64,000 nt of DNA from Streptosporangium sandarakinum (GTDB lineage: Bacteria; Actinomycetota; Actinomycetes; Streptosporangiales; Streptosporangiaceae): contig NZ_JACCCO010000001.1 in NCBI RefSeq assembly GCF_013409935.1, positions 3,658,001 through 3,722,000 on the forward strand, written 5' to 3'. Position numbers and translations under genes: made by a program. Shown piece by piece: positions 30,602 through 38,301 of the stretch; within the stretch, counting starts at the first letter, position 1; each line of letters begins with the position of its first letter. The notes under the pieces are model-generated. The model worked only from the letters and a program-made list of their open reading frames with translations. It did no database searches and had not been told where the DNA came from.

Positions 30602-31846
30602 TCAGCGTCCGCCCGGCGTTCCGGCGCCCGCGCCGAGACGGCTCAGGACCCCGGCCAGCCGGTCCAGCGAGGCGGAGATCCAGGGCAGCTCCAGGGGGTC
30701 GGGGGCGGCCAGCGCGGCCAGCCGCCGTTCGGTCGTCTCGCCGTACAGGAGGCTGGTCGCCATCCGCACCCGCAGGGCCCGCGGGTCGTCACCGAAGGCG
30801 TGGCCGGGGAGCACCCCGACGCCGTGCGCGCCGAGCAGGTGCGCGGCCAGGTCGGCGGAGGTGCCGAAGGGCAGCCCGGTGAAGTCGGGGTACAGGTAGA
30901 AGCCGCCGCGTGGCGCGCCGGCCGGCACACCCGCCCCGGCGAGCAGCCCGTGCACGGCCCGCGCGACCGCGCCGTGCAGCCGCCGGCTCCGCTCGATCCG
31001 CTCGGTGAGCTCGGGGGGTTCGGTGTAGGCGTAGGCCGCCGCCCGCTGGACGGGCGCCGCGGGACTGGACCAGATCTCGCTCGCCACGGCGAGCAGCCGG
31101 TCGCGCAGCTCCTCGGAGGGAAGGCGGGCCACACCGATCCGCCAGCCGCCCAGGGCGAGGCTCTTGCTGAGTCCGGTGGTGACGATCGTGCGCTCGGGCG
31201 CGACGTCGGCCGGGCTGAGGAACCCCGCCTCGGGGTCGTGGACGAGATCGCGGTAGATCTCGTCGGAGATGATCAACAGGTCGAGCTCACGGGCCAGCTC
31301 GGCGATCCGCCGGACCGTCGCGGCGCCGGCCAGCGTGCCGGTGGGGTTGTCCGGCAGCGTGACCAGCAGCGCGCGCACCCGGCGTCCCCGGGACCGCGCG
31401 TCCAGGACCGCGTCGGCGAGGAGGGCGGGATCGGGCACCCCGCCCTCGCCGGGCGGCGACGGGACGGGCAGCGGGCGCGCCCCGGCCAGCTCCGCCTGGG
31501 CGGCGTAGCTGACCCAGCTCGGTACGGGCAGCACGACGTCGCCGCCGATCGCCGGCAGCAGGCCGTACAGCAGGGACTTGCTGCCGGGGCCGCAGACGAC
31601 CGACTCCGGGTCGGTGGGCAGGCCCCTGCGGCGCCAGTACCCGGCCGCCGCCTCGCGCAGCTCCGGAACCCCGGCGACCGGGCCGTACCCGTTGTGCCCG
31701 GCGGCGTCGGCCAGCCGCTCCCGCAGCACCGGGTGGACCGGCAGGCCCGCCTCCCCGAAGGCCAGGTGCAGCACGTGCTCCCCGGCCCGCCGCCTGTGCT
31801 CGATCTCCTCGTTGGCCGCCAGAGTGGCGGAAAGGGCGATGCCCAT
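30602..31846 (-). CDS. Pyridoxal-phosphate aminotransferase, class I/II, 414 aa
   Basis: Fold type I aminotransferase. Seen: 'LHLAFGEAGLPVHPVLRERL', 'GHNGYGPVAGVPELREAAA' (N-terminal substrate segment), 'VVCGPGSKSLLYGLL', 'VTLPDNPTGTLAGA', 'LDLLIISDEIYRDL' and the PLP lysine in 'TTGLSKSLALGGWRIGVA', with 'RVRMATS' as the substrate-carboxylate arginine near the C-terminus. ATG 31846 follows GGAGG by 7-8 nt. Amino donor not predictable. Divergent from a LysR gene 95 bp away, which probably regulates it. Confidence 0.92.
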   Translation of the reverse strand: MGIALSATLAANEEIEHRRRAGEHVLHLAFGEAGLPVHPVLRERLADAAGHNGYGPVAGVPELREAAAGYWRRRGLPTDPESVVCGPGSKSLLYGLLPAIGGDVVLPVPSWVSYAAQAELAGARPLPVPSPPGEGGVPDPALLADAVLDARSRGRRVRALLVTLPDNPTGTLAGAATVRRIAELARELDLLIISDEIYRDLVHDPEAGFLSPADVAPERTIVTTGLSKSLALGGWRIGVARLPSEELRDRLLAVASEIWSSPAAPVQRAAAYAYTEPPELTERIERSRRLHGAVARAVHGLLAGAGVPAGAPRGGFYLYPDFTGLPFGTSADLAAHLLGAHGVGVLPGHAFGDDPRALRVRMATSLLYGETTERRLAALAAPDPLELPWISASLDRLAGVLSRLGAGAGTPGGR

Positions 31847-31865
31847 GGGTGCCTCCGGTCATTGC

Positions 31866-31875
31866 GGAACGTTCC
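31866..31875. promoter_or_regulatory. Palindrome GGAACGTTCC in the aminotransferase-LysR gap
   Basis: Perfect 10-bp palindrome midway between divergent starts. It shares GAACGTTC with the palindrome at 16161. LysR sites are usually T-N11-A dyads, so this could belong to LysR or to another regulator. Confidence 0.4.
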
Positions 31876-31941
31876 CCAGCATGGTGGGGTGGAGCCCTCG
31901 GAACAACCGTCGGTCACCGTGGGAAGGCATAAGGAAAACCG

Positions 31942-32928
31942 ATGCTCGATCTGCGCCGCCTGACGGTGATCTGCGAGTTCGCCCGCCGGGGCAGCATCGC
32001 GGCGACCGCCGAGGCCCTCGGCTACAGCCCGTCCGCCGTCTCCCAGCAGCTCGCGGTCCTGGAGCGTGAGGCCGGGGCCGCCCTGCTCGACCGGACGGCC
32101 CGCAGCGCCGCGCTGACGGACGCCGGCCACCGCCTCGTCGAGCACGCCGAGCGCATCCTGGCCATGGTGGAGGCCGCCGAGTCCGACCTGTCCGCCCAGG
32201 CGGGGACACCCTCGGGCCACGTCGCCGTCACCGCCTTCCCCACCGCCGCGGTCGCCTTCGCGCCCGCCCTGGCCCGGACGCTGCGCCGGCACACCGGGCT
32301 GACCCTGCGGATGCGGCAGGCGCCCGCCGGGAGCGGGATCGGCCAGGTGCGGTCGGGCGAGGCGGACATCGCCCTGGTGGACGACTGGCACGGCGGGGCG
32401 CGCGAGGAACCGGCCCCGCTGCGGGTGTTCCCGCTGCTGCGCGACCCCCTGGTGCTCGCGGTGCCGCGCCGGCACCGGCTGGCCGCCCCGGAGGAGCCCG
32501 TCGACCTGCGGGAGCTGCGCGACGAGCCGTGGATGGCGACGCCCGAAGGGGAGCCGTCCCGCCTGGCCGTGGACCGCCTGCTGGCCGGCGTCGGCGGCGC
32601 CCGGCCGGTGCCGTGGGAGTTCGAGGGACTGGGCACCGTCCTCGGCCTGGTCGCCAAGGGCATCGGCATCGCGGCCGTACCGGCACTGACCCTGGCCGCC
32701 GGGGTGCGCGGCGTCGCCGTACGCGAGCTTCCCGGGCCCCCGATCGTCCGCGAGATCCACGCCGTGGCGCGGGCCGGGAGCGTCCACCGCCCCGCCGTCG
32801 CGGTCACGCTGCGCGCCCTGCACGTCGCCGCGCGCCTGCTGGCCGCCGACCTCGCCCAGGTCCCCGTTCCGGCCCTCACCCCGATCATCTCCCCGATCCC
32901 CGCCCCGGCCGAGCCCGCCGGGGGGTGA
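31942..32928 (+). CDS. LysR family transcriptional regulator, 328 aa
   Basis: Typical LysR start 'LDLRRLTVICEFARRGSIAA' with HTH 'TAEALGYSPSAVSQQLAVLE' (about residues 18-40), followed by the periplasmic-binding-like effector domain ('GHVAVTAFPTAAVAFAP', 'GEADIALVDDW', 'GIGIAAVPAL'). ATG 31942 is preceded by AAGGAAAA. Divergent arrangement with the aminotransferase gene is the classical LysR-target layout. Confidence 0.94.
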   Translation: MLDLRRLTVICEFARRGSIAATAEALGYSPSAVSQQLAVLEREAGAALLDRTARSAALTDAGHRLVEHAERILAMVEAAESDLSAQAGTPSGHVAVTAFPTAAVAFAPALARTLRRHTGLTLRMRQAPAGSGIGQVRSGEADIALVDDWHGGAREEPAPLRVFPLLRDPLVLAVPRRHRLAAPEEPVDLRELRDEPWMATPEGEPSRLAVDRLLAGVGGARPVPWEFEGLGTVLGLVAKGIGIAAVPALTLAAGVRGVAVRELPGPPIVREIHAVARAGSVHRPAVAVTLRALHVAARLLAADLAQVPVPALTPIISPIPAPAEPAGG

Positions 32929-32951
32929 CCGGAGCCGGGAACGCCCCGGGG

Positions 32952-32969
32952 CCGGCACCGCGGTGCCGG
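32952..32969. terminator. GC-rich palindromic terminator after lysR
   Basis: CCGGCACCGCGGTGCCGG is a perfect 18-bp palindrome, extended outward by CCCCGG/GGCGG pairing, between the LysR stop and the rnhB promoter. Confidence 0.65.
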
Positions 32970-32994
32970 GGCGGCGGCGGGGCGGGTGAGCCGG

Positions 32995-33000
32995 TAACGT
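32995..33000 (+). promoter_or_regulatory. -10 box for leaderless rnhB mRNA
   Basis: TAACGT followed by exactly 7 nt and the GTG start of rnhB; no ribosome site present. Confidence 0.5.
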
Positions 33001-33007
33001 CGGGGCC

Positions 33008-33676
33008 GTGCCTCCCTCCTACGCGCTCGAACGCCTGCTGTCGGCCGGCGGCTCGAAGACGGTGGCCGGGATCGACGAGGTCGGGCGGGGCGCCTGGGCC
33101 GGGCCCGTCGCGGTCTGCGCCGTCGTCACCGACCTGTCGGAGCCGCCCGCGGGGCTGACCGACTCCAAGATGCTCACCCCCGCCCGCCGCGCCACGATGG
33201 CCGCCGAGATCACCGGCTGGGCGACCGGGATCGGGTACGGCGAGGCGTCGTGCGAGGAGATCGACGAGCTGGGCATGACCGAGGCCCTGCGCCGGGCCGC
33301 CCGCCGGGCGCTGGCCGCGCTGCCGGTCCGGCCGGACGCGGTCATCCTCGACGGCAAACACGACTACCTCGGCGCGCCGTGGCCGGTGCGGTGCGAGGTC
33401 AAGGCCGACCTGTCGTGCGTCTCGGTGGCCGCGGCGTCGGTGATCGCGAAGGTCCGCCGCGACGCCCACATGGCCTCGCTCGGTTTCGAGGAGTACGGCT
33501 TCGCCGACAACGCGGGCTACCCGTCGCCGGTCCACCAGCGGGCGCTGGCCGAGCGCGGGCCGACGGAGCACCATCGCCTGTCATGGTCCTATCTCGACGA
33601 CCTGCCCCGCTGGCGCCACCTGAAGCGGCACCGCAATCCCCTGACCGGCGAGGGCCAGCTCGGACTCTTCGGCTGA
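33008..33676 (+). CDS. rnhB: Ribonuclease HII, 222 aa
   Basis: Degrades RNA in RNA-DNA hybrids. Active-site acids are intact: Asp23 and Glu24 in '[14 protein letters not shown]', Asp115 in '[10 protein letters not shown]' and Asp152 in 'KVRRDAHM'. '[12 protein letters not shown]' and '[13 protein letters not shown]' ([10 protein letters not shown]) are RNase HII signatures. The terminal 'QLGLFG' is a PCNA/beta-clamp-like peptide (QxxLF), typical for clamp-binding RNase H2-type enzymes. GTG 33008 is probably a leaderless start. Confidence 0.95.
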   Translation: MPPSYALERLLSAGGSKTVAGIDEVGRGAWAGPVAVCAVVTDLSEPPAGLTDSKMLTPARRATMAAEITGWATGIGYGEASCEEIDELGMTEALRRAARRALAALPVRPDAVILDGKHDYLGAPWPVRCEVKADLSCVSVAAASVIAKVRRDAHMASLGFEEYGFADNAGYPSPVHQRALAERGPTEHHRLSWSYLDDLPRWRHLKRHRNPLTGEGQLGLFG

Positions 33677-33805
33677 AAGCTCATTTCCTCTCTTGAGGCC
33701 CGGGCTCGAATCGTTGGGCGATGCCGGAATCGAGCGGCCATGAAGTCCCGGGGTAATGGTGGTCTGGTCTTTCCCGGTCGGGTTCGCTGATCCACAGTGG
33801 GCGGC

Positions 33806-34915
33806 ATGCGGATGGGCGTCTTTCTGATCGCGGCGGGTTTTCCCGGGCGGGACGCGGGAGAGGTGCTGCGGGACACGGTGGAGGCGATCGCCGTCGCCGA
33901 GGAGGCCGGTTTCGACGACGCGTGGATCGCCGAGCACCATTTCATGTCGTACGGCGTGTGCCCGTCGGCGGCCACCCTGGCCGGGGTGGCGCTGGGCCGT
34001 ACGTCCCGGATCGGGGTGGGGACGGCGGTGAGCGTGCTGTCCACCCGGCATCCGGTGGACCTGGCCGAGCAGGCGGCGATCCTCGACCGCGTCTCGGGCG
34101 GGCGGTTCACGCTCGGGGTGGGGCGGGGCGGTCCGTGGGTGGACCTTGAGGTGTTCGGCACGGGGCTGGAGCGGTTCGAGCGGGGGTTCGGCGAGTCGCT
34201 GGACCTGCTGTGCGCGGCCCTGGACGCGGGGACGGTCTCGGCGGAGGGGGAGTTCTTCCGGTTCCGGCCGGTGCCGGTGGTCCCGCCCGCGCGGCTGCGG
34301 CCGGTGGTGGCGTGCACTTCCGCGCCGACCGTCGCGCTCGCCGCGGAGCGGGGGCTGCCGATGCTGCTGGGGATGCACATCGGTGACGCCGAACGGGCCG
34401 CGATGATCCGGTCCTACCGTACGGCGAGCGAGGGGGCGGGCGGGGAGCGGCGCGGGGGCCGGGACGGCGGCCTCAGGAACGGGGACGGCGACCCGGGCGG
34501 CGAGGGGCGGGGCGTCGGTCCGGGGGGCGGGGGCCGGGACGGCGGCGCGGGCGGGGACGTGGATCCCGGGCACGTGGGGGCGGCCGTCGGGTACGTGGCC
34601 GACACCACCGAGCGGGCCGTACGGGAGCTCAGGGAGGCCATGCCCCGGTGGCTGGCTCCCGGGCTCGCCGGTCACGTGCCCGTGGACGGCCGGCCGGGCC
34701 CGCGGCGCGACATCGGGGCGTACGTGGACTTCCTGTGCGACACGCACCCGGTCGGCTCGCCGGGGCGCTGCGCCGAGAGGATCGCGCGCACCGCCGGGGC
34801 CACCGGGCTGCGGCACCTGATCCTCATGGTCGAGGGTGCGGGCGACCACGCCCGCACCCTCGACAACATCCGGCGGCTCGGGGAGCAGGTGCTCCCCCTG
34901 GTCCGGGACCTCTGA
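33806..34915 (+). CDS. Luciferase-like flavin/F420 oxidoreductase with a Gly-rich insert, 369 aa
   Basis: Bacterial-luciferase-like TIM barrel. Seen: 'MGVFLIAAGFPGRDAGEVLR', the motif 'DDAWIAEHHFMSYGVCPSAA' (histidines near the flavin), 'SRIGVGTAVSVLSTRHPVDL' and 'SGGRFTLGVGRGGPWVDLEV'. About residues 208-258 form an unusual Gly/Asp/Arg-rich low-complexity insert ('GGERRGGRDGGLRNGDGDPG' onward). The fold then resumes with 'VADTTERAVRELREAMPRWL' and a normal C-terminus. The ATG at 33806 is used; a GTG at 33797 is an alternative. Substrate unknown. Confidence 0.86.
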   Translation: MRMGVFLIAAGFPGRDAGEVLRDTVEAIAVAEEAGFDDAWIAEHHFMSYGVCPSAATLAGVALGRTSRIGVGTAVSVLSTRHPVDLAEQAAILDRVSGGRFTLGVGRGGPWVDLEVFGTGLERFERGFGESLDLLCAALDAGTVSAEGEFFRFRPVPVVPPARLRPVVACTSAPTVALAAERGLPMLLGMHIGDAERAAMIRSYRTASEGAGGERRGGRDGGLRNGDGDPGGEGRGVGPGGGGRDGGAGGDVDPGHVGAAVGYVADTTERAVRELREAMPRWLAPGLAGHVPVDGRPGPRRDIGAYVDFLCDTHPVGSPGRCAERIARTAGATGLRHLILMVEGAGDHARTLDNIRRLGEQVLPLVRDL

Positions 34916-34921
34916 CCGGTG

Positions 34922-34962
34922 GCCCCGGAGGCTCCGCCGTACCGGGCGGCGGCCTCCGGGGC
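34922..34962. terminator. Bidirectional hairpin terminator
   Basis: GCCCCGGAGGC (34922-34932) pairs with GCCTCCGGGGC (34952-34962), with CCGCC/GGCGG inside, between convergent genes ending at 34915 and 35001. Confidence 0.85.
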
Positions 34963-35000
34963 GCGGGCCGGAGGTCCCGGCGGTCCGGACGGTGAGGCGG

Positions 35001-35387
35001 CTAGCAGTCGACGAGTTCGGGTGACTGGTTGAGGATCTGGGACCTGGCGGTGACGAACTCGGAGAGGGCGCCGGTGGCCGCCGGGTCGAAGACCGCGACC
35101 CGGTGGCAGTTCTGGAAGGCGAGCCTCATGCCGAAGTGGCGCTCCAGGGCGCCGCGCATGGAGTCGCTGGCCAGGCAGCGCAGGAGCTGACCGCGGGCCT
35201 GCTCGTCCGGCGGTGGGACGGTGTTGTCGGCGAACTCGGCGCCGGTGCGTTCACGCCTCTCGACCAGCTCGGTGATCACCGCCCAGGCGTACGGCAGGGA
35301 GTCGCGGACGCAGGCGACGAACGCCTCGTCGTCGACCTCGCCGGCCCTGGCCTGGTCGAGAAGATCCTTCGAAACGGTCAGCGACAT
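35001..35387 (-). CDS. SCO5389 family protein, 128 aa
   Basis: Conserved actinobacterial protein of unknown function. The start MSLTVSKDLLDQARAGEVDD, 'FVACVRDSLPYAWAVITELV', 'EFADNTVPPPDEQARGQLLR' and the tail 'SQILNQSPELVDC' match the SCO5389 family closely as I recall it. ATG 35387 has GGAG 9 nt upstream; the open frame extends to 35414. Fully soluble, helical, no catalytic signature; one invariant-looking segment is 'RLAFQNCHRVAVF'. As in Streptomyces it neighbours a CooC-type ATPase gene 71 bp upstream on the same strand, so the two probably act together. Confidence 0.9.
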   Translation of the reverse strand: MSLTVSKDLLDQARAGEVDDEAFVACVRDSLPYAWAVITELVERRERTGAEFADNTVPPPDEQARGQLLRCLASDSMRGALERHFGMRLAFQNCHRVAVFDPAATGALSEFVTARSQILNQSPELVDC

Positions 35388-35458
35388 GCTGCGTTCTCCT
35401 CTCGCAGATCGCAAAGGGGACGTTTTCCGACCCTAGGTCGGCCTGTCGGCCGCTCCAC

Positions 35459-36424
35459 CTAGCGCGGGAGCGACACTCGTGTGGGTCCGAAGATGAAGCC
35501 GGGGTCGATCTGGGCGGCCAGGTCCTCGCCGGTCGCCCGGTTCGCCCAGGCCCGGGCGTTGCGCAGGTGGAACTCCACCGCCTGCTGCCCGAACTTCCAC
35601 CAGTCCTTCTCCTGGGCGTCCAGGCGCGCGAGAAGCGTGCCGAGCGCCTTCATGCCGGCCGGTTCCAGGTCGCCGAGCGTGAACGGCCGGCCCTGCTCCA
35701 TGGCCCGGACCGCCGCCGAGTGCTCCAGGCACACCAGCAGGTCGTCGCCCACGTGCTCACGCAGGAACGCGACGTCGGACGGGCCGTGCACCTTGTTGCC
35801 GACCACCGCGACCGGCACGTCGAAGTCGGCGGCGTAGTCGCGGTACTGGCGGTAGACGCCCACCCCCTGCCGGGTGGGCTCGGCCACCAGGAACGTCATG
35901 TCGAAGCGGGTGAACAGCCCGGAGGCGAACGAGTCGGCCCCGGCGGTCATGTCGACCACGACGTACTCGCCGGCGCCGTCGACGAGGTGGTTGAGGTACA
36001 GCTCCACCGCGCCGACCTTGGAGTGGTAGCAGGCCACCCCCAGGTCGGTCTCCTCGAACGGGCCGGTGACCATCAGACGCGGCCCGTCGGGCGTGATGGC
36101 CGAGAAGCGGGTGTGCACGGGGTCGTCGAACTCCCCCAGGCGCAGCAGCCGCGACCCGCGGCCGGGCGGGGTGGTCTTGACCATCGCCGCGGCGGAGGAG
36201 ATGAGCGGGTTGTCGCCGCGGAGGTGCTCCTTGATCTCGGTCAGGTGCGTGCCCATCGGGCGCGGCAGCGCGCTCTCGGGCATCCCGAGCGCCATGCCGA
36301 GGTGCTGGTTGATGTCGGCGTCGATCGCCACGACGGGCCCGCCCCTGGCGGCGACGTATCTCGCGAACAGTGCGGACAGGGTCGTCTTGCCGCTGCCGCC
36401 CTTACCGACGAATGCCACCCTCAC
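35459..36424 (-). CDS. CooC-like/MinD-superfamily P-loop ATPase, 321 aa
   Basis: Deviant Walker A 'FVGKGGSGKTTLSALFARYV' at residues 5-24 (KGGSGKTT 8-15), 'VAIDADINQHLGMALG' as the switch aspartates, 'EYVVVDMTAGADSFASGLF' Walker B region, and 'VAVVGNKVHGPSDVAFL'. This is a SIMIBI-class ATPase most like CooC (nickel insertion) and related maturation or partition ATPases; no CO dehydrogenase is present here. GTG 36424 gives the standard MRVAFVGKGGSGKTT start. It precedes the SCO5389-family gene. A TGAAA-N4-TTTCA dyad at 36447-36460 sits just upstream, possibly a metal-regulator site. Confidence 0.88.
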   Translation of the reverse strand: MRVAFVGKGGSGKTTLSALFARYVAARGGPVVAIDADINQHLGMALGMPESALPRPMGTHLTEIKEHLRGDNPLISSAAAMVKTTPPGRGSRLLRLGEFDDPVHTRFSAITPDGPRLMVTGPFEETDLGVACYHSKVGAVELYLNHLVDGAGEYVVVDMTAGADSFASGLFTRFDMTFLVAEPTRQGVGVYRQYRDYAADFDVPVAVVGNKVHGPSDVAFLREHVGDDLLVCLEHSAAVRAMEQGRPFTLGDLEPAGMKALGTLLARLDAQEKDWWKFGQQAVEFHLRNARAWANRATGEDLAAQIDPGFIFGPTRVSLPR

Positions 36425-36446
36425 GTCAACGATCCAATCATGATTA

Positions 36447-36460
36447 TGAAAACCGTTTCA
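36447..36460. promoter_or_regulatory. TGAAA-N4-TTTCA dyad between the ATPase and SMR genes
   Basis: TGAAAACCGTTTCA lies in an AT-rich patch 23 bp upstream of the ATPase GTG and 70 bp upstream of the SMR gene. It has the look of a Fur/Zur-family half-site pair but does not fully match a consensus I can state. Confidence 0.35.
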
Positions 36461-36500
36461 CTCCGCTGGAGCATCATGCCACGAAGGGTGGGTGAGCGGG

Positions 36501-36527
36501 GGCAGAACCGCTGTGAGAGGCTCTGCC
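36501..36527 (+). promoter_or_regulatory. Hairpin enclosing the SMR gene ribosome site
   Basis: GGCAGA (36501-36506) pairs with TCTGCC (36522-36527), ending 2 nt before the start codon. The only Shine-Dalgarno, GAGAGG (36515-36520), lies inside the loop region. No guanidine-I, -II or -III riboswitch consensus is seen. Confidence 0.45.
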
Positions 36528-36529
36528 AG

Positions 36530-36850
36530 ATGACGGTCGCATGGGTGGTGCTGGTGCTGTCGGGGCTGATGGAGACCGCGTGGGCGGTGGCCCTGGACCG
36601 GTCCCAGGGGTTCTCCCGGCCGGTGCCCAGCCTGATCTTCGTGGTGACGCTGGTGCTGAGCATGATCGGGCTGGGGTACGCGCTGAAGTCGATCCCGGTC
36701 GGTACGGCCTATGCCGTGTGGGTCGGGATCGGTGCGGTCGGCACGACCGTCGTCGGCATGGCGTGGCTCGGCGAGCCCACGTCGGTGGCCAGGATCGCCT
36801 GCCTGGTGCTGGTCGTCGCCGGGGTCGTCGGCCTGAAGGTCTTCCACTGA
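36530..36850 (+). CDS. gdx: SMR family exporter, guanidinium (Gdx/SugE) type, 106 aa
   Basis: Four-helix proton-coupled antiporter acting as a dual-topology dimer. The essential membrane glutamate is in 'VLSGLMETAWAVALDRSQGF' (Glu14 of this start). 'FSRPVPS', 'ALKSIPVGTAYAVWVGIGAVGT' region and 'WLGEPTSVARIACLVLV' match the Gdx/SugE subtype rather than QacC/EmrE drug pumps. Gdx exporters carry guanidinium ion (established for the subtype). ATG 36530; ribosome site GAGAGG lies inside a small hairpin. Convergent with the Rrf2 gene, with only 10 bp between the stops. Confidence 0.9.
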   Translation: MTVAWVVLVLSGLMETAWAVALDRSQGFSRPVPSLIFVVTLVLSMIGLGYALKSIPVGTAYAVWVGIGAVGTTVVGMAWLGEPTSVARIACLVLVVAGVVGLKVFH

Positions 36851-36863
36851 GCCGCGCGGCTCA
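36848..36863. terminator. 16-bp palindrome spanning both stop codons
   Basis: TGAGCCGCGCGGCTCA is a perfect palindrome whose two ends are the TGA stops of gdx (36848-36850) and of the convergent Rrf2 gene (36861-36863). It may act as a minimal bidirectional terminator. Confidence 0.6.
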
Positions 36864-37277
36864 GGGCACCGGTTCCCCGTGGCCGCCGGGGATGGCGTTC
36901 CGGGTGATGTGGGCGATGGTGATCTCGGAGAGCAGGGTCTCCTCGTGCTCGCGAAGCACACTCCAGACGTGCGCGATCGGCCGGGCGACGCCGGGGTAGT
37001 CGTCGTTCCTGAAGTGCTCGGGCCTGCCCTCGATCACCATGATCACGTCGGCCAGGGTGATCTTCTCGGGGGGCCGGGCCAGCCAGTAGCCGCCGTCCGG
37101 GCCGCGCTGGCTGTGGATCAGGCCGGCGCGGCGCAGCTGTAGCAGGATGTTGTCCAGGAACCTCCGCGGGATGTTCTGCGCCGCGGCGACCTTCTCCGCG
37201 GGCACGGGCCCCGGGCCGGTGGCGGCCAGCTCGGCGACGGCCCGCAGGGCGTACTGGGTCCTGGCGGAGACGCGCAT
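36861..37277 (-). CDS. Rrf2 family regulator lacking cysteines, 138 aa
   Basis: Winged-helix regulator: 'MRVSARTQYALRAVAELAAT' and 'VAAAQNIPRRFLDNILLQLR' with 'AGLIHSQRGPDGGYWLARPP' forming the Rrf2 signature. There is no cysteine at all, so it cannot hold the Fe-S cluster of IscR/NsrR/RsrR. It resembles the cysteine-metabolism repressor CymR type, which senses sulfur status through a partner protein. It is the last gene of the ABC operon, 4 bp after the permease stop, supporting a role in sulfur-source control. Inverted repeats around the operon promoter are its likely sites. Confidence 0.9.
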   Translation of the reverse strand: MRVSARTQYALRAVAELAATGPGPVPAEKVAAAQNIPRRFLDNILLQLRRAGLIHSQRGPDGGYWLARPPEKITLADVIMVIEGRPEHFRNDDYPGVARPIAHVWSVLREHEETLLSEITIAHITRNAIPGGHGEPVP

Positions 37278-37281
37278 GCCG

Positions 37282-38301
37282 TCAGGCGCTCGTCCGGGCG
37301 AGGCCCCAGCGGCGGCGCAGCGAGGTGTCGGCCGCCTCGAACAGCAGGTCCACCGCGATGCCGATGACCAGGATCACGATCATCGTGGAGAGCAGGCCGG
37401 CCGAGTCGGCGAGCTCGCGGTCGAAGAACAGCCGCTCGCCCAGCGACGACTGGTGAGCGATGATCACCACCAGCTCCCCGGCCATCAGCGACCGCCAGGC
37501 GAAGGCCCAGCCCTGCTTCAGCCCGGCCAGGAACGACGGCAGCGACGCCGGCAGGATCACGTGGCGGTAGAGCTGCAGGCGGCGGAAGCCGAGCACGTGC
37601 CCGGCGCGCAGCAGGATGGGCGGCGTGTAGTCCACCCCGGTGATCAGGCCGTTGGCGATGGACGGCGCCGCGCCGAGGATGACCACGAACGTGATCGCGC
37701 TCTCGGTCAGCCCGAACAGCAGGATGGCCAGCGGGAACCAGGCGATCGACGGCATGGTCTGCAGGCCGGTGATCAGCGAGCCGAAGGCGGCCCGCAGCAC
37801 CCGGACCCGGGAGACCAGGGCGCCGACGACCAGGCCCGCCACCACCGAGACGGCGAAGCCCGTCACCGCGCGGCGCATGGTCACGCCGATCGCCTCCCAG
37901 TACTCGCCGGTGGTCAGCCGGTCGAGGAGGACCGGGGCGACGTCGGCGGGCCCGGCGAAGACGTACTCCGGCCAGAAACCGGCCCACACCACGCACTGCC
38001 ACACCGCCAGCACGATGGCCACGGCCAGGGCCATCGGCCACAGGCGGCCCCAGACGCGGGCGGCCGGGCCGCCGGACGACTCGCCGCCCAGCTCCAGCGC
38101 GTCGAGTCCGGCGAGCTGCCGGGCGTGGGCGTCGGCGGGCGCGCGGTCCGCGCCGCCGGTGACCGCGGCACCGGAGGTGGTACCGGTGACCTCGCCGTCC
38201 GCGGTGACCGCGGTGTCCCCGGGAGGCGCGGCGCCGTCGGCGCCGATCGCGGTGTGACCGGTGTCGTCGACGCCGGTGGTGACTTCGGTGTCAGCGGCCA
38301 T
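37282..38301 (-). CDS. ABC transporter permease, sulfonate/nitrate/taurine type, 339 aa
   Basis: Inner-membrane permease of the SsuC/TauC/NrtB class. About 85 N-terminal residues are a Thr/Ala/Gly-rich, disordered cytoplasmic extension, unusual for the family. Six spans follow, with the ATPase-contact EAA loop 'QLYRHVILPASLPSFLAGLK' and 'AWRSLMAGELV'. 'LITGLQTMPSIAWFPLAILL' is a family signature. Its start overlaps the ATPase stop by 11 nt. Works with the ATPase (38291-39166) and lipoprotein (39217-40284). Confidence 0.92.
   Translation of the reverse strand: MAADTEVTTGVDDTGHTAIGADGAAPPGDTAVTADGEVTGTTSGAAVTGGADRAPADAHARQLAGLDALELGGESSGGPAARVWGRLWPMALAVAIVLAVWQCVVWAGFWPEYVFAGPADVAPVLLDRLTTGEYWEAIGVTMRRAVTGFAVSVVAGLVVGALVSRVRVLRAAFGSLITGLQTMPSIAWFPLAILLFGLTESAITFVVILGAAPSIANGLITGVDYTPPILLRAGHVLGFRRLQLYRHVILPASLPSFLAGLKQGWAFAWRSLMAGELVVIIAHQSSLGERLFFDRELADSAGLLSTMIVILVIGIAVDLLFEAADTSLRRRWGLARTSA

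Noticed and set aside
36421..36529. Guanidine riboswitch upstream of the SMR exporter
   Set aside because: No ACGR-loop hairpin pair (type II), type III pseudoknot or type I core could be found; only a short hairpin is present.
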